From Muriicola soli (GTDB lineage Bacteria; Bacteroidota; Bacteroidia; Flavobacteriales; Flavobacteriaceae): DNA of 64,000 nucleotides. The DNA is taken from the NCBI RefSeq assembly GCF_004139715.1, contig NZ_CP035544.1, positions 1,302,001 to 1,366,000 on the forward strand. Direction: 5' to 3'. This document shows, in pieces, positions 1 to 9,055 of the stretch. The first letter of the stretch is position 1, and each line of letters begins with the position of its first letter. A program made the position numbers and the translations under genes. The notes under the pieces were generated by a model that had not been told where the DNA came from, searched no databases, and worked only from the letters and a program-made list of their open reading frames with translations.

Positions 1-539
1 AACACGGCCCTAAGGATATCGTTGTCACGGTTTCTAATCTTTCTCTGAATCAAATCGAATATAAATCGATCAACGATTTCGAATACGAAGATTTTTGTGA
101 ATGGATATGGATTTCCTGCAACTACACGCCTTTTATGAGTCTGGTAAGGAAAGAAGGTTGCGAATACGCCGATGGTGGTCTGGGTAGCATGGTGCCGATT
201 GAAGAAGCCGTAAAAAGAGGAGCGAAGATTGTGGACGCCATTATCCTACACACAGAAACTACGCATTTTAACCGGATGCCTTCTAGAAACGCCTTTTCGC
301 TCCTAACTAATATGTTCGCTTTTATGCTGGATCGAATCGAGAGACAAAACATTCGCATTGGAAAGTTTGTTGCAAACAACAATGACGCCATTATTAACTT
401 CTACTACACTCCTACGGTCCTGACTACGAATTCTCTCATTTTTGATAAGGACAAGATGACTGCATGGTGGGAGAGTGGTTTTCAATATGCCGAAGCCAAG
501 AGCCATCAGCAAAGTCAATTACAAATAGAATTGGATTAG
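1..539 (+). CDS. Patatin-like phospholipase, C-terminal part (5' end outside window)
   Basis: The reading frame is open from base 3 to the stop at 537-539, so the gene begins upstream of the window. The stretch at about 165-250 reads EYADGGLGSMVPIEEAVKRG; the DGG at 171-179 matches the catalytic-aspartate motif (DGA/DGG) of patatin-like serine lipases, followed by the usual 'P..A...GA..I..I' strand. The nucleophile GxSxG motif would lie upstream and cannot be seen. Patatin family members hydrolyse acyl esters of membrane lipids. An internal ATG at 135 is not the start because the coding frame continues upstream of it in the same family context. Assignment rests on one motif and its surroundings. 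Confidence 0.75.
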   Translation, partial: HGPKDIVVTVSNLSLNQIEYKSINDFEYEDFCEWIWISCNYTPFMSLVRKEGCEYADGGLGSMVPIEEAVKRGAKIVDAIILHTETTHFNRMPSRNAFSLLTNMFAFMLDRIERQNIRIGKFVANNNDAIINFYYTPTVLTTNSLIFDKDKMTAWWESGFQYAEAKSHQQSQLQIELD

Positions 540-541
540 GC

Positions 542-1060
542 TTACCAGAGATCGCTTATTTCTTTTTTAACGAAGGCTAAAGCCGTTGCAGAAGGGGATT
601 GTTTATCCATGGTATCATTGAGGATATCTTCCCTCAATTTATCCGCAGAATCAGATTCGCTCATACCTGCTCGTCTTATAGCCTGGATAGTGGCACTTTT
701 GGCAGCTTTGATCACATTCCAGCATTCGTCACTCATATAGATTTGCTGTGACAGGTTGTGATCAAATTCATTTTCGATATTCTTGATCAAAAGATTTTCA
801 TAGGCTGCCTTATCTGCAGAAAGAGGAGCAACCCGAACCACTAAATTGGGGATCGAAATCCGTTCCAGAAAAAGAGCCAGGCGTTCATAGGCCTGCAAGC
901 GAATAGGGAGCGCACTTTTCTGAGATTCCTTGTGCAGGAGATAACGCCTTCGTCCTTCTTCGTTTTTAGTATGAAGCCTGAAAAAATAAAAAGCAACAGC
1001 CCCTGTGACTACTGCTGGTAATAAAAAGCCGAATAATTGTAAAATTCCGTCTCCGGTCAT
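542..1060 (-). CDS. Hypothetical membrane-anchored protein
   Basis: A 172-residue protein with one N-terminal hydrophobic segment (about residues 8-27, LFGFLLPAVVTGAVAFYFF) followed by a basic stretch and a largely helical, charged cytoplasmic domain (YERLALFLERISIPNLV..., later KAAKSATIQAIRRAG). It resembles the conserved uncharacterised proteins of Bacteroidota annotated as DUF7935-like, but I cannot confirm the family. It ends two bases from the stop of the convergent patatin gene. No catalytic motif is visible, so no function is proposed. Confidence 0.7.
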   Translation of the reverse strand: MTGDGILQLFGFLLPAVVTGAVAFYFFRLHTKNEEGRRRYLLHKESQKSALPIRLQAYERLALFLERISIPNLVVRVAPLSADKAAYENLLIKNIENEFDHNLSQQIYMSDECWNVIKAAKSATIQAIRRAGMSESDSADKLREDILNDTMDKQSPSATALAFVKKEISDLW

Positions 1061-1166
1061 AATTTTTTGGTGTTTGGTTTGATTTACGAAACTACAACGC
1101 AGGGATCAACTAAAAAGTATAACAATTATAAGGGTTGTTCCAACACACACCTGGATCTTTAGCTTC

Positions 1167-1976
1167 TTATTTCATCATATCTTTCACCGTCCTGTAGAAC
1201 GTATCGTAAGGCGGTTGAATCCTGATTCTTGTACTGGTTTCAATTCCGTCAAAACCGTATTCACTTTTTCCTATGGCCTGCAGCCGTGATGGAGCAAGCC
1301 CGTAAGTTTCTGTCAAGACCCGAACAACCCCAGCGGCCTGCAGTGAAGATAGATCCCAGTTGTCTTTAATTTTTAATCCTTCAAAACCAAGTGCATTACT
1401 ATTGGTTTCTACCATAATTTTGAGATTGGGGTACTTTTTTAAAACCCCTGCAATCTTTTCCAATGCCGGCAAGGCTTCAGCTACAACATCATAATTTCGG
1501 TCTACCTCTTTGAAAAGGAAAAGATTGTCCAATACCAGGGTAACCGCTCCATTGCTTAAGCCCGTTTTGACTTCTGTTCCCAAAGAATTCTTAAACTGTG
1601 TGAGCATGGCAAGGGTAACAGAATCGGTCTGGGTAAGAGCGTCATTGATCTTTTTCAGTTGATTTTCTTTAGACCGAAGTGTTTCGAGCGACTTACTGAT
1701 ATTTTCAGTCTTTTTACTGGAGAGTTCAGTAAAATTAGTAAGGTTCTGCAAGAGGGATGCGTTGGTTGCCCTCAACTCTTCCATCTGGAAATTGACAGCC
1801 TCCATCTCTGCTTTATATGTAGCTGATACCTGCTTTATCGAAGATAATTCGGACTGCAATTGTTGAATTTCAGCTTCTTTTTCCTCCAGCTGAAATTGCA
1901 GCTCTTTTTTGCTCTGGCTGAGTCCGGTGGCAATGGTCAATAGGGTTATTAAAAAAGTGATTCCGCTTTTTTTCAT
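1167..1976 (-). CDS. OmpA-like periplasmic protein with degenerate peptidoglycan-binding site
   Basis: A 269-residue secreted protein: signal peptide at residues 1-20 (ends near GLSQS), a coiled coil at about 21-125 and an OmpA-like C-terminal domain at about 130-260. It is clearly related along its length to the OmpA lipoprotein at 6982-7842 (shared 'NL...KS-E-L..K...I...AIT/LT..DSV', 'DNWDLS', 'VRIL/VRVL'). In OmpA domains an Asp in the HTD motif and an Arg in the following helix bind diaminopimelate; here the first is ETNSNA and the second is a Gln (DLSSLQAAG), and the usual NRRTRI is STRIRI. It also lacks the lipobox cysteine of its relative. It probably no longer binds peptidoglycan in the usual way. 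Confidence 0.75.
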   Translation of the reverse strand: MKKSGITFLITLLTIATGLSQSKKELQFQLEEKEAEIQQLQSELSSIKQVSATYKAEMEAVNFQMEELRATNASLLQNLTNFTELSSKKTENISKSLETLRSKENQLKKINDALTQTDSVTLAMLTQFKNSLGTEVKTGLSNGAVTLVLDNLFLFKEVDRNYDVVAEALPALEKIAGVLKKYPNLKIMVETNSNALGFEGLKIKDNWDLSSLQAAGVVRVLTETYGLAPSRLQAIGKSEYGFDGIETSTRIRIQPPYDTFYRTVKDMMK

Positions 1977-2006
1977 TTTCTGATAGTTCCTGTTAAAAGA
2001 TTCATA

Positions 2007-3287
2007 TTAAGACCTGTTCAAATAGTCAAGGCTTAATTCCGTAAGGGCCTTAACCCCAACAATTAATCCGCTATCGTCAATAATAAAATCCGGAGTATGG
2101 TGTGGAAAGGATTCTGTATTGCCCGGGGTCATCCCACCGAGAAAGAAGAAAAAACCGGGAACTTCTCGTTGAAAATAAGAAAAGTCCTCAGCTCCCGTGA
2201 TCGCTTTTTGTTCTACCACATTACTTTCCCCTGCTACCCGTTTTAAGGTAGGAAGCATGGCAGCCACGAGATTGGGATCATTGTAGGTGATGTCTGTAGC
2301 GTCTTTTATTTCAATGGTGGCATCTCCTCCATATGCTTTGGCAATGGTCGGCACCATTTCCATCATCCTTTTGTTGAGCTTGTCTTTCATAGCATAATCC
2401 AGCGTTCGGATAGTACCAATCATTTCTGCGCTTTCAGGGATGATATTGAATCTTACCCCACTTTTGATCTTCCCAACCGTGATGACGGCTGCCTCGTTGG
2501 TCAATTCCGTTTCCCTGCTGATAATCGTTTGAAGTCCGTCTATGATCTTCGCACTGATTAAAATAGGATCAACACCGGCCCAGGGCTGTGAACCGTGACT
2601 TTGTTTTCCCTTCACATTAATCGTAAAGCTCTGAGCTGCTGCCATGGCGCCACCCGACTTATATCTAATCATGCCCACGGGGGTTTGAGAATTGATATGT
2701 AAACCAAAGATGGCATCGACATCGGGGTTTTTAAGAACACCTTCCTTTACCATTAGTTTGGCACCACCCTCTTCTCCGGGTGGAGGACCTTCCTCTGCTG
2801 GCTGGAAAATAAACTTAATAGTGCCATTAATCTTATCCTTGTTGTTGGCCATTACCTCGGCTACACCCATCAGGATGGCGGTATGTGTATCATGGCCGCA
2901 GGCGTGCATCACACCTACCTTTTCTCCCAGAAATTCTGAAGTTACTGTTGATTTAAAGGGTAAGTCATTTCGTTCATAAACCGGAAGGGCATCAATATCA
3001 GCTCTTAAGGCCACCGTTTTTCCGGGACCGGACCCTTTTAAAATTCCAACAACACCTGTATGGGCCACTCCGGTCTGTACTTCGATTCCGAGCGATGTCA
3101 AATGAGCGGCAATTTTAGCAGCTGTTTTAAACTCCCGGTTAGAGAGCTCGGGATTTTGGTGAATATCCCTTCGCCATTCTACTACTTTAGACTCCACAGC
3201 TTGATAAGCCTTATCCAAATTGTGGTCCTGAGCATTCATGTTTATAGCCATCAGACCACAGAAAACTGCAAAAAATGTATTTTTCAT
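2007..3287 (-). CDS. M20 family amidohydrolase (hippurate hydrolase / IAA-amino acid hydrolase type)
   Basis: A 426-residue protein with an N-terminal signal peptide (cleavage near NMNAQ-DHN, residue 19). It shows the M20D metal-site signatures: ALRADIDALP (about residues 94-103), MHACGHDTHTA (about 127-137), PAEEGPPPGEEGG (about 163-175) and the late AEDFSYF plus FPHHTPDF. These enzymes use two zinc or manganese ions to hydrolyse N-acyl or peptide amide bonds. The signal peptide places it in the periplasm. It lies 10 bases upstream-wise from the DsrE gene on the same strand (DsrE at 3297-3851 is transcribed first), so the two probably share a transcript. Substrate cannot be named from sequence. 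Confidence 0.9.
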   Translation of the reverse strand: MKNTFFAVFCGLMAINMNAQDHNLDKAYQAVESKVVEWRRDIHQNPELSNREFKTAAKIAAHLTSLGIEVQTGVAHTGVVGILKGSGPGKTVALRADIDALPVYERNDLPFKSTVTSEFLGEKVGVMHACGHDTHTAILMGVAEVMANNKDKINGTIKFIFQPAEEGPPPGEEGGAKLMVKEGVLKNPDVDAIFGLHINSQTPVGMIRYKSGGAMAAAQSFTINVKGKQSHGSQPWAGVDPILISAKIIDGLQTIISRETELTNEAAVITVGKIKSGVRFNIIPESAEMIGTIRTLDYAMKDKLNKRMMEMVPTIAKAYGGDATIEIKDATDITYNDPNLVAAMLPTLKRVAGESNVVEQKAITGAEDFSYFQREVPGFFFFLGGMTPGNTESFPHHTPDFIIDDSGLIVGVKALTELSLDYLNRS

Positions 3288-3296
3288 ATTAAGTAA

Positions 3297-3851
3297 TTAA
3301 AATTTAATTAGTCGATATCCCTCATTTTGAAGCTGGATCAAAGCTGTCATAGCTGATAATCCAAACTGCACCCCTTCTATGGTTTCTTCCCTTGGAAAAT
3401 CTCTGGAAAAAGAAGACTGTCCGCAAAAAACGATTTGTACACCGGCATTGAGGAGGGCTTTTACCATTTCTTCATTGGGATTACCCACGCCGTATTTATT
3501 TTGATAAGATGCACTAGTTATAATATCCTTAGATGCCTTATTGTGCACCACAAGGGCAACCTTAAGGTTATTTAATGGTACGCCGGCCTGGGCATGCATG
3601 TTCAGAAATCTTGCGGCCGTTTCTATACTGGCATTGAGGGAACTTTTGGAATCGGGACTGTTCATGATATCGAACACGACCTTTAAGGGTTCATCCAATG
3701 GGGTTTTGAAATCCGGGTTATCAACGGGCCATACCGCGCCGTAATCCTGAATCACCGGACCTTCCTGCCGGGACTGAGCACTAAGCAGACCAGGGAGAAT
3801 CAACAGATAAAAAAGTGTTAGAAATAAGGATCTAGATACCATTAATTGCAA
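3297..3851 (-). CDS. DsrE-family secreted protein
   Basis: A 184-residue protein with a signal peptide (residues 1-26, LLILPGLLSAQS). The mature part has the DsrE/DsrF-like Rossmann-type fold pattern: VVFDIMNSPDS strand, 'AARFLNMHAQAGVPLNNLKVALVVHNKAS', a 'NPNEEMVKALLNAGVQIVFCGQS' segment with one Cys, and a final 'GLSAMTALIQLQNEGYRLIKF'. DsrE relatives act in sulfur relay; secreted Bacteroidota versions are of unknown role. It is the first gene of a probable two-gene unit with the M20 amidohydrolase. Confidence 0.75.
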   Translation of the reverse strand: MQLMVSRSLFLTLFYLLILPGLLSAQSRQEGPVIQDYGAVWPVDNPDFKTPLDEPLKVVFDIMNSPDSKSSLNASIETAARFLNMHAQAGVPLNNLKVALVVHNKASKDIITSASYQNKYGVGNPNEEMVKALLNAGVQIVFCGQSSFSRDFPREETIEGVQFGLSAMTALIQLQNEGYRLIKF

Positions 3852-3970
3852 TAAAAGCTAAAGATATTCAAATTGAATAAAATTGTGATGTATTGTTTAT
3901 AATAATTAAATCCGGGGTTTTAGCAACCGGTCAATTATGGCTAACTTCACGGTTCTAAATCGGGATATTT

Positions 3971-6295
3971 TTGAAACATTTTTTAGAGGATTTAAATGAG
4001 GCCCAAAAAGCGCCTGTTCTGCACAAAGACGGACCACTAATGGTCATTGCCGGTGCAGGATCGGGTAAAACCCGCGTGCTCACATACCGAATAGCTCACC
4101 TGATGGAACAGGGTGTAGACTCCTTCAACATCCTTGCTCTCACTTTTACCAACAAGGCCGCCAGGGAGATGAAAAAGAGGATCGCCGATTTAGTGGGCAG
4201 CTCTGAAACCAAGAATCTATGGATGGGTACTTTCCATTCTGTTTTTGCAAGGCTGCTTAGGTACGACGGAGATAAACTGGGCTACCCCAGTAATTTTACC
4301 ATCTATGATACCCAGGATTCACAGCGCTTAATTGCCTCGATCATCAAAGAGATGGGGCTCGATAAGGATATTTATAAATACAAGCAGATCCAGAATCGGA
4401 TATCGTCATATAAAAACAGTCTGATTACGGTAAAGGCTTATTTTCAAAATCCGGAATTACTCGAAGCCGATGCCATGGCTAAAAGACCCAGGCTGGGAGA
4501 TATCTATCAGCAATATGTGGACCGGTGCTTTAAGGCAGGGGCAATGGACTTTGACGATTTGCTGTTGAGGACAAACGAATTACTTACCCGTTTTCCCGAA
4601 GTACTGCTGAAATACCAGGATAGGTTCCGATACATTCTTGTTGATGAGTACCAGGATACCAATCATTCCCAGTATCTTATCGTTAAAGCACTTTCCGATA
4701 GATATCAGAATATCTGCGTGGTGGGAGATGATGCCCAGAGTATATATTCCTTCAGGGGAGCAAATATTACCAATATCCTTAATTTTCAAAGAGACTATGA
4801 CGATGTTGCCGTGTATCGACTTGAACAAAATTACCGATCAACAAAGAACATTGTCAACGCAGCTAACGCGATCATCGCCAAGAATAAGAATCAGTTAGAA
4901 AAAGTGGTTTGGACCGCTAATGATGAGGGGTCAAAAATAAAGTTGCACCGCTCAACGACAGACGCTGAAGAGGGCCGTTTTGTGGCGAGTTCTATTTTTG
5001 AAAACAAGATGCAGCAACAGCTGCCCAACAGTCATTTTGCCGTACTGTACAGAACCAATTCACAGTCGAGAGCCATTGAAGATGCCCTGCGCAAAAGAGA
5101 TATTCCCTATAGGATCTATGGCGGACTATCCTTCTATCAGCGAAAAGAGATCAAGGATGTTCTTTCCTATCTCAGGCTGGTGATCAACCCAAAGGATGAG
5201 GAAGCTTTAAAAAGAGTGATCAATTTTCCTGCTCGGGGCATTGGGCAGACCACTATAGACCGACTGACTGTTGCAGCAAATCACTACAACAGGTCGATTT
5301 TTGAAATCATTGAGAACCTGGATAAATTAGAGTTAAAGATCAATTCGGGGACTAAGCGAAAATTGGAAGACTTTGTCAATATGATCAAGAGTTTCCAGAT
5401 CATGAATAAAGGAGCAGACGCCTTTACACTGGCAGAACATGTAGCCAAAAAATCAGGAATATTGCTCGAATTTAAAAAGGACGGAACTCCTGAAGGCATT
5501 GCCCGGATGGAAAACATTGAAGAACTACTCAACGGGATCAAGGATTTTGTAGAAGGACAGAAGGAACTAGCCGATGCAACAGGAGATCTGACCGAATTCC
5601 TGGAGGATGTGGCCCTGGCCACAGACATGGATAAGGACACCACTGATATGGACAGGGTTGTTCTGATGACCATACACTCGGCCAAAGGACTTGAATTTCC
5701 TTATGTTTATATCGTAGGGATGGAAGAAGACTTATTTCCTTCGGCGATGAGCATGAATACCCGAAGCGAGTTAGAGGAAGAACGAAGACTCTTTTACGTG
5801 GCCTTAACAAGAGCTGAAAATCAGGCATACCTTACCTATACCCAGAATCGCTATCGCTGGGGAAAGCTCATCGACGCAGAACCAAGTCGATTCCTGGAGG
5901 AAATCGATGAAAAGTACATTGACAACCTCACCCCGGTAGATAATTACCGCTTTAAGCCGCTTATCAACAGTGATATTTTTGGAGAAGTAGACAAAAGCAG
6001 ACTCCGGCAGAAAAAACCATCGAACGGTACACCTCCTGCTGCAGGCAGACCAACTCAGGACCAGCTTCGAAAGTTAAGAAAGATCAGGCCCAATATAGGA
6101 GAACCCACAAGCGGAGGACCCATGGAAATGCCCGACCTCTCTGTAGGTACCCAGGTCAATCATACGCGTTTTGGAAAAGGTAAGGTTATAAAACTCGAAG
6201 GAGCCGGTAATGATAAAAAGGCAGAAATCCTTTTTGAAAAAGGGGATGTAAAAAAACTATTGCTTCGCTTTGCCAAACTCGAAGTATTATCTTAG
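3971..6295 (+). CDS. ATP-dependent DNA helicase, UvrD/PcrA type
   Basis: A 774-residue superfamily 1A helicase acting 3'-5' in DNA repair and replication-conflict removal. Motifs in order: LNEAQ near residue 9 (Q motif), GAGSGKTR (about 28-35, Walker A), ALTFTNKAAREM, DEYQDTNHSQY (motif II), VGDDAQSIYSFRGA (motif III), LEQNYRST (motif IV), MTIHSAKGLEFPYV (motif V) and VALTRAE (motif VI). The last 50 residues (VGTQVNHTRFGKGKVIKLEG...) form the Tudor-like tail typical of PcrA. The start is TTG at 3971: an in-frame stop lies at 3956-3958, and family members begin exactly here. A TATTTTTG (-7 like) sequence at 3966-3973 overlaps this start, which I take as chance. The tsaC-like gene follows after 5 bases. 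Confidence 0.95.
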   Translation: MKHFLEDLNEAQKAPVLHKDGPLMVIAGAGSGKTRVLTYRIAHLMEQGVDSFNILALTFTNKAAREMKKRIADLVGSSETKNLWMGTFHSVFARLLRYDGDKLGYPSNFTIYDTQDSQRLIASIIKEMGLDKDIYKYKQIQNRISSYKNSLITVKAYFQNPELLEADAMAKRPRLGDIYQQYVDRCFKAGAMDFDDLLLRTNELLTRFPEVLLKYQDRFRYILVDEYQDTNHSQYLIVKALSDRYQNICVVGDDAQSIYSFRGANITNILNFQRDYDDVAVYRLEQNYRSTKNIVNAANAIIAKNKNQLEKVVWTANDEGSKIKLHRSTTDAEEGRFVASSIFENKMQQQLPNSHFAVLYRTNSQSRAIEDALRKRDIPYRIYGGLSFYQRKEIKDVLSYLRLVINPKDEEALKRVINFPARGIGQTTIDRLTVAANHYNRSIFEIIENLDKLELKINSGTKRKLEDFVNMIKSFQIMNKGADAFTLAEHVAKKSGILLEFKKDGTPEGIARMENIEELLNGIKDFVEGQKELADATGDLTEFLEDVALATDMDKDTTDMDRVVLMTIHSAKGLEFPYVYIVGMEEDLFPSAMSMNTRSELEEERRLFYVALTRAENQAYLTYTQNRYRWGKLIDAEPSRFLEEIDEKYIDNLTPVDNYRFKPLINSDIFGEVDKSRLRQKKPSNGTPPAAGRPTQDQLRKLRKIRPNIGEPTSGGPMEMPDLSVGTQVNHTRFGKGKVIKLEGAGNDKKAEILFEKGDVKKLLLRFAKLEVLS

Positions 6296-6300
6296 TACTT

Positions 6301-6927
6301 ATGCAGGCCGAGTTTATAAAATTATACAATGATAATCCCAATCCCAGTGAAATAAAAAGGGTAGTGCAGGTATTACAAAAGGGCGGATTGATTATCTATC
6401 CCACTGATACGGTATATGGACTAGGATGTGATATCACAAAAACGAAAGCGCTGGAAAGGATTTCACGAATAAAGGGTATTAAGCTGTCAAAGGCTAATTG
6501 GTCTTTTGTCTGTGCAGACCTCAGTAATTTATCCGACTATGTAAGGCAGATTGACACCCCAACTTTTAAGATTCTGAAACGAGCTCTTCCGGGCCCTTAT
6601 ACCTTTATTTTACCTGGAAATAATCGTTTGCCCAAAGCCTTTAAAAACAAAAAGACTGTAGGGATCAGAGTTCCTGATAACAACATTGCCAGAGCTATTG
6701 TAGATGCTCTTGGCAACCCTATCGTCTCAACTTCGATTCGCGATGAGGACGATGTAATTGAGTATACCACAGATCCCGAATTAATCTATGAAAAATGGCA
6801 GAATCTCGTAGATCTGGTAATTGATGGCGGCTATGGAGACAATGTCCCATCTACGGTGATCGACCTTTCTGAAGGAGATCCACTTGTTATTCGGGATGGG
6901 AAGGGGAGCCTCGACATTCTTCAATAA
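6301..6927 (+). CDS. tsaC: L-threonylcarbamoyladenylate synthase (YrdC/Sua5 family)
   Basis: A 208-residue YrdC-domain protein. Visible family features: the GGLIIYPTDTVYGLGCDI strand-loop near residues 29-46, RISRIKGIKLSKANWSFVC, LPGPYTFILPGN and VGIRVPDNNIARAIVDALGNPIVSTSI. The enzyme makes threonylcarbamoyl-AMP from threonine, bicarbonate and ATP for the t6A modification of tRNA that reads ANN codons. It has no Sua5 C-terminal domain, so the short TsaC form fits. It follows the helicase by 5 bases and is followed by an inverted repeat that probably ends the transcript. Confidence 0.9.
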   Translation: MQAEFIKLYNDNPNPSEIKRVVQVLQKGGLIIYPTDTVYGLGCDITKTKALERISRIKGIKLSKANWSFVCADLSNLSDYVRQIDTPTFKILKRALPGPYTFILPGNNRLPKAFKNKKTVGIRVPDNNIARAIVDALGNPIVSTSIRDEDDVIEYTTDPELIYEKWQNLVDLVIDGGYGDNVPSTVIDLSEGDPLVIRDGKGSLDILQ

Positions 6928-6960
6928 AAAAACCGCAATACTTATGGTATCACGGTTTTC
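6928..6960. terminator. Probable bidirectional terminator between convergent genes
   Basis: Inverted repeat AAAACCGCAATAC (6929-6941), loop TTATG, GTATCACGGTTTT (6947-6959). Eleven of 13 positions pair, with A and T tracts flanking, so it could act on both strands. It sits between the convergent tsaC and OmpA genes. Confidence 0.6.
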
Positions 6961-6981
6961 TCTATTTGATTTATACTCTTT

Positions 6982-7842
6982 TTAGTTGATTTCAGGATCT
7001 TTCATTCCTTCTTCAATCATGCTGTAGAACTGATCCAATTTAGGAAGTACAACAATTCTGGTTCTTCTGTTCTTTGCGCGATTTTCAGCAGTATCGTTGC
7101 TCATCAACGGCACGTAATAGCTTCTGGCTGCTGCAGTCATACGGGCAGGATCAACACTAAAGTCATTTTGCAGAATCCTTACGATAGAGGTAGCTCTTTT
7201 AGCACTGAGGTCCCAGTTATCAAGCAATACTCCACTGCGATAAGGTACATTGTCTGTGTGTCCTTCAACCATAAACTCAAAATCGGGTTTGTTGTTTACC
7301 ACTTTGGCAACCTTACCAAGAACTTCCTTAGCTGCTGAAGTTACGTTATAGCTTCCTGAGCTAAAGAGTAATTTATCCGAGATGGAAACGAAAACAACTC
7401 CTTTTTCTACGCTGATCTCAATGTCTTCATCATCGAGGTTACCAAGAACACCTTTAAGGCTCTGCACCAATGAAAGGTTAACAGAATCTCTTCGGGTAAT
7501 TGCATCCTGAAGTTTGCGGATCGTTAAATCTTTTTCCTGCAGGCTCTCCAATGACTTTTCGAGGTTTTCAGCACCTTTTGTGGTAAGGGTGGTCAAATTC
7601 CCCATGTTGTTTATCAACTCCTGATTGTTCGCCTTTAAGAAAGCATTCTGATCTTCCAAGGTGTTAAGTCGGGCAGTTGCCGTAGCCTTTTCTTCCAAAC
7701 AGGTGTTTAATTTAACCGTGGCTGAATTTAACAGGTCCTGAGTTTCTTTTTGTTTTGCCTCTAATTCGGCATATTTTTTTTGTGAGACACATGAGGATAA
7801 TAAAACCATTATTCCCAAGCTACCTAAAAGTAATTTTTTCAT
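6982..7842 (-). CDS. OmpA family lipoprotein
   Basis: A 286-residue lipoprotein: signal with lipobox LLSSC (Cys near residue 18), a long coiled coil (about 22-130) and an OmpA C-terminal domain (about 150-275). The peptidoglycan-binding residues are intact: EGHTDNVPYR and DNWDLSAKRATSIVRIL, then the NRRTRIVV motif. It probably tethers the outer membrane to the cell wall. It is a full relative of the degenerate copy at 1167-1976. It converges on tsaC across a hairpin. Confidence 0.9.
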   Translation of the reverse strand: MKKLLLGSLGIMVLLSSCVSQKKYAELEAKQKETQDLLNSATVKLNTCLEEKATATARLNTLEDQNAFLKANNQELINNMGNLTTLTTKGAENLEKSLESLQEKDLTIRKLQDAITRRDSVNLSLVQSLKGVLGNLDDEDIEISVEKGVVFVSISDKLLFSSGSYNVTSAAKEVLGKVAKVVNNKPDFEFMVEGHTDNVPYRSGVLLDNWDLSAKRATSIVRILQNDFSVDPARMTAAARSYYVPLMSNDTAENRAKNRRTRIVVLPKLDQFYSMIEEGMKDPEIN

Positions 7843-7944
7843 ATAATACGTAATTTGATTTTTTGAATTATTGTTTTTAACGGGTTCTGTTGTATATAGT
7901 AAGCAAAATTATGCAATCGCCCAAAGCCTAATTTAGGAACATTG

Positions 7945-8949
7945 TTAATCTTTTACTAAATTGTTAAAACTCCGCACCTTATATACGTAGTGAGACCATA
8001 CAATGGATTTTGTTCGGTAGTACTTTTGTACAAATTCGGTCTTTTCTCTCTTTTTGTACATTTTACGGAATTGTCTGTAGTAGCTAAAGTGTGCTCTTAA
8101 AACTGCGAAACAGTGTTTCCCTTTTCCCTGAAACACGAAACGAATGGCAGCTATACCATCTAATAACAACCTGGCTATAATAATCGCCGTTGCTTTTTTT
8201 CGTGGGAGGTTTTTTGTGATTGAAAAGAGGGAATTTCGAAAATTGAGGTAAGTCTTTTTGGGGTTCATATTGCTGAGTGTTGACCCTCCCAGATGAAGTA
8301 CTTCAGAAGCACCAACGTAAAGCACCTTGTATCCTTTATTATGGGCTCGCCAACAAAGATCGACTTCTTCCTGATGTGCAAAATAATCCTCATCAAACCC
8401 GCCAAGGCTATCAAAGACTATTTTTCTGATGAACATACAAGCCCCGGTGGCCCAAAAAATTTCTTTGGTATCGTTGTATTGGCCCTGATCTTTTTCCAAA
8501 GCCTGAAAAATTCTTCCCCTGCAAAAGGGATATCCCAATTGATCAAGAAATCCTCCGGCTGCTCCGGCGTATTCAAAATACTCAGGGCGCAGGAGATCGA
8601 GAATCTTAGGCTGAATGATGGCTACCTCAGGATCATTTTGAAAAACTTTTTGTATTGGAGCTAACCAATTGGCAGTGACTTCCACATCGGAATTCAACAA
8701 ACAAAATATTTCGGCATCAATATGTTTCAATGCTTCATTGTAACCACCGGCAAAACCGCAATTCGTCGAGTTTTGAATCAGACTTACCTCCGGATAATTC
8801 TTCTTTAAGAAATTGACAGAACCATCTGTGGATGCATTATCGGCGACATAGATCCGTGCCCCTTCGGAGTTTTCTATAACCGATGGAAGATAACGTTCGA
8901 GCAACGCTTCACCATTCCAATTGAGTATGACAACGGCTATATCGGGCAT
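7945..8949 (-). CDS. Glycosyltransferase family 2 protein
   Basis: A 334-residue GT-A fold enzyme. N-terminal IAVVILNWNGEALLERYLPS, then VADNASTDGS (nucleotide-sugar binding), NCGFAGGYNEAL, LLNSDVEV (metal-binding DxD-type position, near residue 88), GACMFIRKIVFDSLGGFDEDYFAHQEEVDLCWRAHNKGYKV (acceptor region with ED-type motif). The C-terminal 80 residues contain a hydrophobic amphipathic helix and many basic residues, suggesting contact with the inner membrane. The family includes rhamnosyl and other transferases for cell-surface glycans. No other glycan genes are adjacent, so the product cannot be named. Confidence 0.9.
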   Translation of the reverse strand: MPDIAVVILNWNGEALLERYLPSVIENSEGARIYVADNASTDGSVNFLKKNYPEVSLIQNSTNCGFAGGYNEALKHIDAEIFCLLNSDVEVTANWLAPIQKVFQNDPEVAIIQPKILDLLRPEYFEYAGAAGGFLDQLGYPFCRGRIFQALEKDQGQYNDTKEIFWATGACMFIRKIVFDSLGGFDEDYFAHQEEVDLCWRAHNKGYKVLYVGASEVLHLGGSTLSNMNPKKTYLNFRNSLFSITKNLPRKKATAIIIARLLLDGIAAIRFVFQGKGKHCFAVLRAHFSYYRQFRKMYKKREKTEFVQKYYRTKSIVWSHYVYKVRSFNNLVKD

Positions 8950-9055
8950 AATGGGAATTCCTAATTATCTGGCACCGGTTGGTGGTGCGTTTTTGCAAGG
9001 CCACAAAGTAAAGAAATTAATTGCATATGTTTCTACTTATGAACCGTCCATACAA

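Noticed and set aside
3966-3973. TATTTTTG as promoter of the helicase gene
   Set aside because: It overlaps the TTG start set by family alignment, so transcription would begin inside the gene; taken as chance.
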